Shown: positions 9,875 through 18,505 of the stretch, piece after piece | Layout of the letters: each line of letters opens with the position of its first letter | Position numbering within the stretch: position 1 is the first letter of the stretch | Source of the DNA: Croceitalea rosinachiae | GTDB lineage: Bacteria > Bacteroidota > Bacteroidia > Flavobacteriales > Flavobacteriaceae | Assembly: GCF_031846445.1 (NCBI RefSeq) | Contig: NZ_JAVRHR010000005.1 | Coordinates: 1-64,000, forward strand | Direction of reading: 5' to 3' | DNA: 64,000 bases | The notes under the pieces: model-generated | Told to the model about the DNA's origin: nothing | Database searches by the model: none | The model's input: the letters and a program-made list of their open reading frames with translations, nothing else | Translations under genes and position numbers: made by a program

Positions 9875-10840
9875 TTAATTCTCTTTAGTAGCCGCAGGGT
9901 CATTTTCTGGTAACTCGTATTCTTTTTGTTTTTTTCCAAAAACTGATACATTAACATATCGCTTTGGGTTCAGGCGAAAGTCTTGCAATAATAAATCAAG
10001 TTCTCTTGAAGCATTTGAAAGGTTGTTATAAAACTCATCATCATGAGCTAATTTGCCCAGAGAGCCTTCACCCTTCTCTATTTTGGAAAGCACCATATTC
10101 AGGTTATCAACAGTGCCTTGCAAACCACTAATGGTACCCGCCAAATCACTTTTTGCCAATTCTTTTGATAACTCAGAAAAGTTTGCAGTAATCGTATTTA
10201 CATTTTTGATGGAGCTGTCCAATTCTTCTTTATTGTCAGTCAAAACTTGGTTTAATGCACTGGCAGTAACTTGAAAACTTGAGACTAGTTTATTGAGACC
10301 TGCTATGCTTTGACGTAATTCTAATCTGGTTTTATAGTCCAAAACGTCATTAACATTCATTAAAAGAGAATCTGCATGTGTGACTGCACCTTCAACCTTC
10401 ATCTGCAATGGCGTAAGATTTTCTTGCACTAAATCAGTAAGACCGGGTTTGACACGCGATTGTAATGTATCTCCAGATTTTGCAGTAACTCCGTCATCAA
10501 ATACAGGTATTATCTGTATGCCTTTGCCTCCAATGATTCCTGTATCATAAATTTCAGCCAAGCTATTTTTAGAAAATCCATAACCTTCATTAATGCTAAA
10601 AGTTACTATCGATTTAAACTGATTGTCTTTAAATCGTATACTGGTGACATTACCAACTACAAGACCATTGATGGAAACTTGGGTTCCACTTTGTAAACCA
10701 CCGACATTATCATATACTGCATAAAATGTTGAAGAGTCATCAAAGAAGGAAGAAGATTTTAAATAACTAAAACCGAAGATTACGGCTAGGATTCCTAATA
10801 TTACTAAAATTCCGGTCTTTACTTCCCTAGATAGTTTCAA
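9875..10840 (-). CDS. MlaD/MCE family lipid-transport protein
   Basis: A 321-residue protein with one N-terminal membrane anchor (about 9-28), then an MCE domain (about 38-115) containing YDNVGGLQSGTQVSINGLVVG, here split by positions typical of MlaD. A long helical C-terminal region (150-290) follows. MCE proteins form periplasmic rings that move phospholipids between the membranes. No MlaE permease or MlaF ATPase gene is next to it; in Bacteroidota these can lie elsewhere. It lies 66 bases downstream of the amidase gene, in the same direction. Confidence 0.85.
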   Translation of the reverse strand: MKLSREVKTGILVILGILAVIFGFSYLKSSSFFDDSSTFYAVYDNVGGLQSGTQVSINGLVVGNVTSIRFKDNQFKSIVTFSINEGYGFSKNSLAEIYDTGIIGGKGIQIIPVFDDGVTAKSGDTLQSRVKPGLTDLVQENLTPLQMKVEGAVTHADSLLMNVNDVLDYKTRLELRQSIAGLNKLVSSFQVTASALNQVLTDNKEELDSSIKNVNTITANFSELSKELAKSDLAGTISGLQGTVDNLNMVLSKIEKGEGSLGKLAHDDEFYNNLSNASRELDLLLQDFRLNPKRYVNVSVFGKKQKEYELPENDPAATKEN

Positions 10841-10906
10841 AAGGTTGGATTTACTGTTCTAAACAAAATTAGAAATATTTTTAAGACAGGCTCACAAAGA
10901 TAATAC

Positions 10907-12160
10907 TCATTTTAAAGCCTCTTTTAATGGAATTCGCATACCCTCTTTATAAGCTACAATATAAGAAGTGGTGTATCCTTTAGCATCCGCCTTTGATTTC
11001 AACAATTTTGCCTGTTCATAAGACTTAGCATTCCCATACATATATCGATAAAGATTTTTAAAAGATTCTTTAGATATGCTATCCAATCCTCTAAAATTTT
11101 TAGCATCGAGAGGAACTGCTTTAGAACTAGCCATCAACTGTACCTTGTAAATAATAATCGGTACATCCTCAGCAGTGGCTATATCAGTTTTTTCAGTTTC
11201 CTCTACTGGCTTTCCTGTATCGTTGCTTGCAATTTCTGATTGCTTTTCAACCTCTTGTACAATTACTTCCCTAGTTTTCTCTGTATTCTCTTTTTCAGCT
11301 GGCTCAGAAGTTTTTTCTACAATTTTAGCTTCTTCATTCGTCGAGTTTGTTTTTTCTATAATTGATATGGGTTCAAGATTGGCCTCTACCCCATCTTTAT
11401 AACTTAAAATAGCATTAGCGATAGCTGTACCCATTTCTTTCTTACCTCTTTCAGAATCCAAATATGAACCCTCATTCTTATTAGTTAAAAATCCTGTTTC
11501 AATCAATACACTGGGCATAAACGTTTGATGCAACACTATAAAGCCTGCTTGCTTTACCTTACGGTCTTTACGCTTTAATCGCACAGTAAAATTGGTTTGT
11601 AACAATTTAGCAAGCTCAATACTCTGGTCTAAAAACTCCTCTTGCATAATGGTTAAACCGATTATGGATTCTGGGGAATTAATATCATACTCAGCATATT
11701 TTTGCTCGTAATTGTCCTCAAGATAAATTACTGAGTTCTCTTTTTTGGCAACCTCAAAGTTTTGCTTGTTAGCATGAAGCCCTAAAACAAAAGTACCCGC
11801 ACCATAGGCATCGGAATTGTGGGAATCACAATGCACTGAAACAAATAAATCTGCATTGGCCTGATTAGCTATCTCACCTCTTTTAAATAAATCAATAAAC
11901 GTATCATCATCACGTGTATAGATTACCTTAATATCTGGATTCTTTTCTAAAACCTTACCAATTTCCAATACGATGGCCAGTGCAATGTCTTTTTCTAAAA
12001 AACCATTTCCAAGATTTCCTGGGTCATGACCACCATGCCCAGCATCTAGAACAACAATAAACTTATTTTTTAACTGTATTTCGGTATTATTATTGATAAA
12101 AGATGAAAAGAAGAAAACAAACCCAAATAAAATGGTGGAAAAGAACCGAGTTTTAATCAT
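10907..12160 (-). CDS. N-acetylmuramoyl-L-alanine amidase with SPOR-like tail
   Basis: A 417-residue periplasmic amidase that cuts the MurNAc-L-Ala bond. A signal peptide (about 1-22) is followed by an Amidase_3 domain (33-235) with the zinc ligands in LDAGHGGHDPG, the SVHCDSH motif and the catalytic Glu in LIETGF. A low-complexity Glu/Lys/Thr-rich linker (240-325) leads to a C-terminal SPOR-like domain (YKVQLMASS to the end), which would target septal glycan lacking stem peptides. Divergent from the LptD-like gene, sharing a 131-base intergenic region. Homologues act in daughter-cell separation. Confidence 0.9.
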   Translation of the reverse strand: MIKTRFFSTILFGFVFFFSSFINNNTEIQLKNKFIVVLDAGHGGHDPGNLGNGFLEKDIALAIVLEIGKVLEKNPDIKVIYTRDDDTFIDLFKRGEIANQANADLFVSVHCDSHNSDAYGAGTFVLGLHANKQNFEVAKKENSVIYLEDNYEQKYAEYDINSPESIIGLTIMQEEFLDQSIELAKLLQTNFTVRLKRKDRKVKQAGFIVLHQTFMPSVLIETGFLTNKNEGSYLDSERGKKEMGTAIANAILSYKDGVEANLEPISIIEKTNSTNEEAKIVEKTSEPAEKENTEKTREVIVQEVEKQSEIASNDTGKPVEETEKTDIATAEDVPIIIYKVQLMASSKAVPLDAKNFRGLDSISKESFKNLYRYMYGNAKSYEQAKLLKSKADAKGYTTSYIVAYKEGMRIPLKEALK

Positions 12161-12236
12161 ATGAACTGCTTATTTTTACTATCCTGACCAGGTTAAATTT
12201 ATTGTAATGCCCAATTAACAGAATAAAAAATATATG

Positions 12237-12244
12237 TAAGTTTG
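12237..12244 (+). promoter_or_regulatory. Possible -7 box for the LptD-like gene
   Basis: TAAGTTTG is an exact TAnnTTTG match 47 bases upstream of the TTG start at 12292. A TTAACA sequence lies 16 bases upstream in place of the usual TTG, so the -33 element is weak. Confidence 0.4.
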
Positions 12245-12291
12245 AGCTTCAAAAACTGAGCCAACCTACTACAAAAATAGGATTTATCACG

Positions 12292-15000
12292 TTGCAAGCA
12301 AACAAACATCTCTATCTTTTCCTATTCCTGCTGGTTTTTGCGACAGTTTCTATTGCTGCCCAAGAGAATCCTATTGTGCCCCTACCCATTAAAGCCATAA
12401 AAGATACTATCAGGGCTCCTTTAATGCCAGTTACTATTGCAAATGATTCAATATCAAATGATTCTATTCAAATTGATTCTACATCAGGTAAAAAACAGTT
12501 GCTACTGGGCAAAATTAAGTATAAGGCAAAAGATTATGTAAAGCTTAGTCAAAAAGACAAAAAAATATATCTATATGATGAAGCAGAAATCTATTATCAA
12601 GATACCGAATTAAAAGCGGGTATCATAATAATGGATTATGTCAAAAATGAGGTGTATGCTGGTCGTATTAAAGATTCCACTGGTGTATATTCACAATTGC
12701 CGTATTTCAAGCAAGGCGACCAAGTTGTGATCCCTGATTCCATTCGCTTTAATTTTGATACCCAAAAGGCGTTGATTTGGAACTCAAGAACTGAGCAGCA
12801 GGCTGGTTTAGGTTCTTTGGGGCAAGATGCCATGAAGGTCTTGGCAGACATCACTAAAAAAGAGAATGACTCTGTTTATTTTTTAAAAGACGGAAAACTC
12901 ACTACTTCAAAAGATACTGTTGATCCTGATTATTATATTCGTATTAGAAAAGCCAAATTTGTACCTGGAAAAAAGATTATTGCAGGTTTCAGTAATTTTT
13001 ATTTGGTAGACGTACCCACACCTATAGCGCTACCCTTTGCTTATTTTCCGTTAACAACTGGACGTACTGCAGGATTGATATTTCCGACCTTTGGCAATGA
13101 CCCTAATCGCGGATACAATTTACAAAACGGTGGGTATTATCTACCTATAAATGAGTATGTGGATTTAAGTTTTCTTGGTGATTTTTTCACCAATGGCAGT
13201 TATGGGTTTCGAATGCGTTCAGATTATGTCAAAAGATACCGCTTTAAAGGTACCGTGAATTTTAGATTTGAAAATCAAATTTTTAGTCAAAAAGGATTTG
13301 ATGATTTTAGGCGTACAACCCTTTATAATTTACAAATCACGCATTCACAAGATCCCAAATCTAGCCCAAATTCTCGTTTTTCAGCCTCTGTAAACTTAGG
13401 TAGCAGTGAATATTTCACTAATTCGTTCAATCAAATAAATGTTCAAAATACTCAGAATAACAACCTTTCATCTTCTATTTCGTATTCAAAAACATTTCCG
13501 AATTATCCATCGGTGAATATGAGTTTAACGGCAACCCACAACCAAAATACGCAGACGCAAGAAATTAACTTGACCCTACCTACACTAAATGCAAGTATGG
13601 AACGTATTTTTCCATTTGCCAAAAGAGATGGTATTAAAAAAGGTTTGATTCAAAACATCAACTTTCAATATAATCTAAGAGCAGAAAACAGAATTGCAAC
13701 GACAGATTCTTTGTTTTTAAGACCAGGTATGTTTGATAATGCCCGTATTGGGGCAAGACATACATTACCTATAAGTACCAATTTTAAAGTCGCCAAGTAT
13801 TTCAGTGTTACGGTAGGTGGTAATTATGAAGATGTTTGGACTTTTGAAACATTTCGTCGTGGCCTTGATCCAGATGATCCAGAAAGCAATAGAGAGGTTG
13901 TTTTAGATACTATCTCTGGTTTTGATCGCTATAATAGATATGGTATTAGCTCGAGTATCGGTACAACGCTATATGGAACTTTAAATTTTGGAGAGGACAA
14001 AAAAATACAGGCCCTTAGGCATGTTGTAAGGCCACAGGTAGGTTGGAGCTACACTCCATCTTTTGAGCAATTTTATGACACTTATGAAAACTTCGATGGT
14101 GAAGAAGTTTTATACAGTCGATTTGAAGGCACTTTAAATGGCGCTCCAAGTTTAACAAGGGGAAACTCAATGACTTTTTCACTTCAAAATACACTTGAAG
14201 CCAAGGTAAGAGATAAAGATTCAACCGCTACGGAACCGAAAAAGATTTCTATTTTAAAAAATCTCAATTTTTCTACCTCTTATAATTTTGAAGCAGATTC
14301 TCTAAAACTTTCTCCGATTAGCATGAATGGGGCCACCAGCTTGTTTGACAATAAAATGAGCATAAATTTTGCTGGTACTTTAGATCCCTACACTATTGAT
14401 AATAATGGTAGAAGAATTAATACCTTTAATGTTAAGAATGGAGGAAGTCTTCTACGTTTTACCACAGGTAGGTTTGATGTTTCGTACTCTCTATCAAGTG
14501 CAATATTCGGCAAAGACAAAAAAGATCCTGATGAAGCAAAAGCAGTGAGTGATGAATACCGCGCCGCTAGTGGCGGTAGTACAGACGATCTTTTTGGGTT
14601 CGGATTGGATAACAGACAAAGTAATGATAGGAAACCAGAAGAAGATATTGAAAATCCGTTATACGGTAATAAACTGCCATGGGATTTAAGTATGCGATTT
14701 GGTATGAGTTATAACAATACCAATCGCCAAAATGATATCAACAGAGCAAATCTAATGTTTTCTGGTAGTGTTGAACTATCACCCAGATGGGATGTTAGAG
14801 TAAGTTCTGGTTATGATTTTATCAACCAAGGTTTTGCCCAAACTCAATTGGGATTCAGAAGAAACTTGAAAAGCTTTGATCTAAGATTTGATTGGGTGCC
14901 TTTTGGAAGAAACGAAAATTGGTTTTTCTTTATTGGGATAAGCAGTTCAATATTACAAGATCTTAAGTGGGAGAACAGAAGTCAGCGTTTAGTTCGCTAA
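12292..15000 (+). CDS. LptD-like LPS assembly outer membrane protein
   Basis: A 902-residue protein with a signal peptide (1-22). An OstA/LptD N-terminal jelly-roll-like part follows (about 60-220, with KIKYKAKDYVKLSQ and AGIIIMDYVKNEVYAG). The rest is a long beta-barrel rich in aromatic and Asn/Ser strands (LPFAYFPLTTGRTAGLIFP is typical of LptD). It would insert lipopolysaccharide into the outer leaflet. The start must be TTG at 12292 because no ATG or GTG in frame precedes the signal peptide. Bacteroidota LptD proteins differ from the E. coli type, so I leave the symbol open. Divergent from the amidase gene. Confidence 0.87.
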   Translation: MQANKHLYLFLFLLVFATVSIAAQENPIVPLPIKAIKDTIRAPLMPVTIANDSISNDSIQIDSTSGKKQLLLGKIKYKAKDYVKLSQKDKKIYLYDEAEIYYQDTELKAGIIIMDYVKNEVYAGRIKDSTGVYSQLPYFKQGDQVVIPDSIRFNFDTQKALIWNSRTEQQAGLGSLGQDAMKVLADITKKENDSVYFLKDGKLTTSKDTVDPDYYIRIRKAKFVPGKKIIAGFSNFYLVDVPTPIALPFAYFPLTTGRTAGLIFPTFGNDPNRGYNLQNGGYYLPINEYVDLSFLGDFFTNGSYGFRMRSDYVKRYRFKGTVNFRFENQIFSQKGFDDFRRTTLYNLQITHSQDPKSSPNSRFSASVNLGSSEYFTNSFNQINVQNTQNNNLSSSISYSKTFPNYPSVNMSLTATHNQNTQTQEINLTLPTLNASMERIFPFAKRDGIKKGLIQNINFQYNLRAENRIATTDSLFLRPGMFDNARIGARHTLPISTNFKVAKYFSVTVGGNYEDVWTFETFRRGLDPDDPESNREVVLDTISGFDRYNRYGISSSIGTTLYGTLNFGEDKKIQALRHVVRPQVGWSYTPSFEQFYDTYENFDGEEVLYSRFEGTLNGAPSLTRGNSMTFSLQNTLEAKVRDKDSTATEPKKISILKNLNFSTSYNFEADSLKLSPISMNGATSLFDNKMSINFAGTLDPYTIDNNGRRINTFNVKNGGSLLRFTTGRFDVSYSLSSAIFGKDKKDPDEAKAVSDEYRAASGGSTDDLFGFGLDNRQSNDRKPEEDIENPLYGNKLPWDLSMRFGMSYNNTNRQNDINRANLMFSGSVELSPRWDVRVSSGYDFINQGFAQTQLGFRRNLKSFDLRFDWVPFGRNENWFFFIGISSSILQDLKWENRSQRLVR

Positions 15001-15052
15001 ATATTAGAAAAAAATAATCTTTATTCTTTAAACTTGTTAAAATTTATAACAG

Positions 15053-15433
15053 ATGAAAACAATTATTACAACTTCTAAAGCTCCTGCACCCATTGGGCCC
15101 TATAATCAAGCTATTCTAGTCAAAGACACCCTTTATATTTCTGGGCAAACCCCAATAGACCCAGCTACTGGAAAATTGATAGAAGGCGATGTCAAAGTTG
15201 AGGCTAAGCAATGTATGCAAAATCTAAAAGCTATTCTGGAAGAAGCAGGCATGACCTTTGAAAATGTTGTAAAAACGTCAATTTTCTTAAAAGATATGCA
15301 CCAGTTCTCTAAAGTAAACGAAGTATACGGTAATCATTTTGATGCAGATACAGCACCCGCTAGAGAAACCGTTGAAGTAGCCAACCTACCGATGTTTGTC
15401 AATGTTGAAATATCTATGATTGCAGTTAGATAG
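15053..15433 (+). CDS. ridA: RidA family enamine/imine deaminase
   Basis: A 126-residue protein of normal RidA length. Signatures are APAPIGPYNQAI near the start, YISGQTPIDPATG, and the C-terminal PARETVEVANLP, which includes the conserved Arg that binds the substrate carboxylate. It hydrolyses reactive 2-aminoacrylate and related enamines released by PLP enzymes. The ATG at 15053 lies 52 bases after the LptD-like stop. Its 3' end overlaps the convergent kinase gene by 8 bases. Confidence 0.93.
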   Translation: MKTIITTSKAPAPIGPYNQAILVKDTLYISGQTPIDPATGKLIEGDVKVEAKQCMQNLKAILEEAGMTFENVVKTSIFLKDMHQFSKVNEVYGNHFDADTAPARETVEVANLPMFVNVEISMIAVR

Positions 15434-16277
15434 TGCTTTTGTGAAATTCAACCAAACCTTCAATTGGTCTTTGTCTAATAACACCTAGTATCAAATCGTT
15501 TCGTTCAATTACCGTGGTCAATTCTTCCCGTAAAAAATGTGCTATGCTACCCACAAAACTGATAGGCACTTTTGTTGCAAGCTCAAACTGCATAATATAA
15601 TTATTTACGAACTGTTGAAAACCCTTATCAATTACACCACGACAATAAGGATGTTCTTTATTTTCAATTATAAAACGTGCAAAAGTCGCTAGATAAGTAT
15701 TTGGGTTCGGTTGCTTGTACAAGTGATCCTTGATAACATCGGCATCCAGCTCATATTCCTTTGCAAATTGAATTCCTAAATCTTGTGGCATTTTATGGAA
15801 GTAATAGTCTCGAAGTAATTTTCTGCCAAAGAAATTACCGCTACCATCATCCATTAGAATATAACCCAATGAGATTACTTTTTGAAAAAGTTGATGTCCA
15901 TCATAATAACTGCAATTAGACCCTGTTCCCAAAATGCAGACAATACCTTGATGTCCAATCTTTGTAGTCGAATATATAGCAGCAAAAGTATCTTCTCGTA
16001 CTTCAGCCTTGGCATTTGGAAAAAAATCTTTAAAAATTTCTTTCAAAAACTTTTTCATACGGTCAGTTCCGCATCCTGCACCATAGAAATAAAGTTGAGA
16101 AACCTGTTCTTTGTTTTTTGAAAGTTCAAAGTTATTGGCCAATCTGTCTTCGATGACCTCTCGGGTCAAAACTTCAGGACTAAGCCCAAGGGTTTGGGTG
16201 ACAAAAAGTTGTTCGCCCTCTTCACTTAGAGCTATCCAATCAGATTTTGTTGCTCCACTATCAACGATTAAAACCAT
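15426..16277 (-). CDS. BadF/BadG-type ATPase, probable N-acetylglucosamine kinase
   Basis: A 283-residue member of the ASKHA superfamily (actin-like ATPase fold). It opens with the phosphate-1 motif VDSGATKSDW. It also has GILGTGSN-like ILGTGSNCSYYDG, a MDDGSGNFFGRKLLRDY segment and an adenosine loop FVGSIAHFL. This set is shared with eukaryote-type N-acetylglucosamine kinases. In Bacteroidota such a kinase would feed amino-sugar salvage, but the substrate is an inference. It lies downstream of gapA on the same strand, behind a hairpin at 16293-16334. Confidence 0.8.
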   Translation of the reverse strand: MVLIVDSGATKSDWIALSEEGEQLFVTQTLGLSPEVLTREVIEDRLANNFELSKNKEQVSQLYFYGAGCGTDRMKKFLKEIFKDFFPNAKAEVREDTFAAIYSTTKIGHQGIVCILGTGSNCSYYDGHQLFQKVISLGYILMDDGSGNFFGRKLLRDYYFHKMPQDLGIQFAKEYELDADVIKDHLYKQPNPNTYLATFARFIIENKEHPYCRGVIDKGFQQFVNNYIMQFELATKVPISFVGSIAHFLREELTTVIERNDLILGVIRQRPIEGLVEFHKSTI

Positions 16278-16292
16278 AACCTTTTAAAATAA

Positions 16293-16334
16293 ATATTCCT
16301 GAAAATAAGGAAATTACCAAATTTTCAGGAATAT
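16293..16334 (-). terminator. Hairpin between gapA and the kinase gene
   Basis: A perfect 14-bp inverted repeat (ATATTCCTGAAAAT and its complement) with a 14-base loop lies in the 74 bases between gapA and the kinase gene. On the minus strand it is followed by TTTATTTT, so it may end most gapA transcripts or act as an mRNA stabiliser. Confidence 0.6.
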
Positions 16335-16351
16335 ATGAATATTATTAATTT

Positions 16352-17353
16352 CTATAGGCTAGCAACGTGACTAGCTAAATCTAACATCTTGTTTGAGAAA
16401 CCAGCTTCATTGTCATACCAAGAAATCAGCTTAAAGAATTTAGAATTTAATTCAATTCCAGCACCAGCATCAAAAATACTTGTACGCGGATCTGAAACAA
16501 AATCTTGTGAAACTACAGCATCTTCAGTATAACCTAAAATACCTTTTAACTCTCCTTCAGAAGCTCCTTTAAATACTTTTTTAATTTCTTCATAAGAAGT
16601 CTCTTTTTCTAAACGCACCGTTAAGTCCACAACAGAAACATCCGCGGTGGGCACTCTAAAGGCCATACCGGTTAATTTACCTACTAATGAAGGTATTACC
16701 TTCGTAACTGCTTTAGCAGCACCAGTCGATGCAGGGATAATGTTTAACATCGCACTTCTACCACCTCTATAATCCTTTTTAGAGGGGCCATCAACTGTTA
16801 GTTGGGTAGCTGTTGTAGCATGTACCGTGGTCATCAATCCTTCTTCAATACCGAAATTGTCATTTAGGACCTTAGCTAAAGGAGCCAAACAGTTTGTCGT
16901 GCACGAAGCATTAGAAACAATAGTATCAGTCGCCTTAACTTCATGATGGTTGACACCCATTACAAACATCGGAGCGTCTTTAGATGGGGCAGAAATTACT
17001 ACTTTCTTAGCACCACCGTCAATATGATACTGTGCTGTCTCAAGTGTTGTAAAAATACCTGTGCATTCCGCCACTAAATCAGCTCCTACTTCGTCCCATT
17101 TTAGGTTCTTAGGGTCCCTTTCTGCAGTAATACGAACGGTTTTTCCATTAACTACTAGGTGACCGTCTTTTACCTCAACGGTTCCGTCAAACTTTCCATG
17201 AACAGAATCGTACTTTAACAAATATGCAAGATGTTCTACATCTAACAAATCGTTTATGGCTACCACCTCAACATTATCTCTCTTGACAGAAGCCCTAAAG
17301 ACCAAACGTCCAATTCTTCCAAATCCATTAATACCAATTTTTACCTGTGCCAT
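16352..17353 (-). CDS. gapA: Type I glyceraldehyde-3-phosphate dehydrogenase
   Basis: A 333-residue enzyme of standard length. NAD-binding GINGFGRIGRLVFR at the start, the catalytic Cys in SNASCTTNCLAP, the partner His in TTVHATTATQ, and the C-terminal SWYDNEAGFSNKM are all intact. It oxidises glyceraldehyde 3-phosphate to 1,3-bisphosphoglycerate in glycolysis. It lies 31 bases downstream of pfkA on the same strand, so the two glycolytic genes are probably co-transcribed. Confidence 0.95.
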   Translation of the reverse strand: MAQVKIGINGFGRIGRLVFRASVKRDNVEVVAINDLLDVEHLAYLLKYDSVHGKFDGTVEVKDGHLVVNGKTVRITAERDPKNLKWDEVGADLVAECTGIFTTLETAQYHIDGGAKKVVISAPSKDAPMFVMGVNHHEVKATDTIVSNASCTTNCLAPLAKVLNDNFGIEEGLMTTVHATTATQLTVDGPSKKDYRGGRSAMLNIIPASTGAAKAVTKVIPSLVGKLTGMAFRVPTADVSVVDLTVRLEKETSYEEIKKVFKGASEGELKGILGYTEDAVVSQDFVSDPRTSIFDAGAGIELNSKFFKLISWYDNEAGFSNKMLDLASHVASL

Positions 17354-17384
17354 TTTATTGCTTTTAAAGTTTACTTTTTTTGTT

Positions 17385-18371
17385 TTAAGTTGTCATTATA
17401 TCAGATACCCTGATTAGTTCTTCATCAACAGGGGTATGTGCTTTTATAGCTTCACTGATAGGAGTCAAGATTAATTTATGATCTCTGATGCCCACCATAT
17501 AGTTAGTTTTGTCTTCCAGCAAGGCTTCAACCGCTTTTACGCCCATTCTACTTGCCAAGACCCTATCAAAACATGTTGGGTTCCCCCCTCTTTGCATATG
17601 ACCAAGTACTGAAACCCTTACATCATAAATTGGCAAATGCTCTTCAACATAATCTTTCAATTGAAATACGTTTTTACCCGTTTTATCTCCTTCGGCAACG
17701 ATAACAATGCTTGAAGATTTGCCCGACTTTTTACTCCTTTTTAAAGAATCGAGAAGTCGTTCTAAACCTAAATTTTGTTCCGGAATCAAAATTTCCTCAG
17801 CGCCGGCACCAACACCCGCGTTTAAGGCAATATGACCAACATCGCGACCCATCACCTCAACAAAAAATAATCGGTTATGCGAACTAGCAGTATCACGTAT
17901 TTTATCAATTACTTCTACTACTGTATTTATGGCCGTGTCAAAACCAATAGTATATGAAGTGCCAAGAATGTCATTATCTATAGTACCTGGTATACCCATC
18001 ACTGGGAAATTATACTCCTCGTTAAGCTTTAATGCTCCAGCAAAACTTCCATTACCACCTATAACAACTAGGGCATCAATCCCTTCTTTTGACAACTGTT
18101 CATGTGCTTCCTTACGACCTTCCGGTGTTCGAAACTCTTCGCATCTAGCTGACTTTAAGATAGTTCCTCCTTTATTTATTATATTGTTTACACTTCGAGC
18201 GTTCATAGGTTCGAAGTCTCCATCTATCATCCCTTGGTAACCACGATATATGGCAATACACTCCAATTTCATAAAGGCACAGGTACGTACAACAGATCTT
18301 ATAGCAGCATTCATTCCTGGTGAATCACCACCTGAAGTTAATACGGCTACTTTACTGATTTTATTGGCCAT
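17385..18371 (-). CDS. pfkA: 6-phosphofructokinase
   Basis: A 328-residue group A phosphofructokinase that phosphorylates fructose 6-phosphate. The ATP loop LTSGGDSPGMN, the catalytic GTIDND (D132) and MGRDVGH are present. G108 after the GGN triad matches the Gly that marks ATP-dependent rather than pyrophosphate-dependent enzymes. One oddity: the GGDGS motif reads GGNGS, so N107 replaces the Asp (D103 in E. coli) that helps hold Mg-ATP. The gene precedes gapA; two TAnnTTTG-like boxes lie directly upstream. Confidence 0.94.
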   Translation of the reverse strand: MANKISKVAVLTSGGDSPGMNAAIRSVVRTCAFMKLECIAIYRGYQGMIDGDFEPMNARSVNNIINKGGTILKSARCEEFRTPEGRKEAHEQLSKEGIDALVVIGGNGSFAGALKLNEEYNFPVMGIPGTIDNDILGTSYTIGFDTAINTVVEVIDKIRDTASSHNRLFFVEVMGRDVGHIALNAGVGAGAEEILIPEQNLGLERLLDSLKRSKKSGKSSSIVIVAEGDKTGKNVFQLKDYVEEHLPIYDVRVSVLGHMQRGGNPTCFDRVLASRMGVKAVEALLEDKTNYMVGIRDHKLILTPISEAIKAHTPVDEELIRVSDIMTT

Positions 18372-18388
18372 TTTTCATTTTGAGAGGT

Positions 18389-18405
18389 CAAAACTAGCAA
18401 ACTTA
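18389..18405 (-). promoter_or_regulatory. Two adjacent -7-like boxes for pfkA-gapA
   Basis: On the minus strand two exact TAnnTTTG matches lie side by side, TAGTTTTG (18389-18396) and TAAGTTTG (18398-18405), 18 to 34 bases upstream of the pfkA ATG. No convincing TTG is seen at 17-20 bases. Either could serve as the -7 element. Confidence 0.4.
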
Positions 18406-18505
18406 TTCCAATAAAAAAATGAGACACTAACTAATTTAAAATATCTAATAGACGCAAACGATTTCGTTAAGTTTTTTAAACAAATTTTCACAAGAACCTG
18501 TCATT

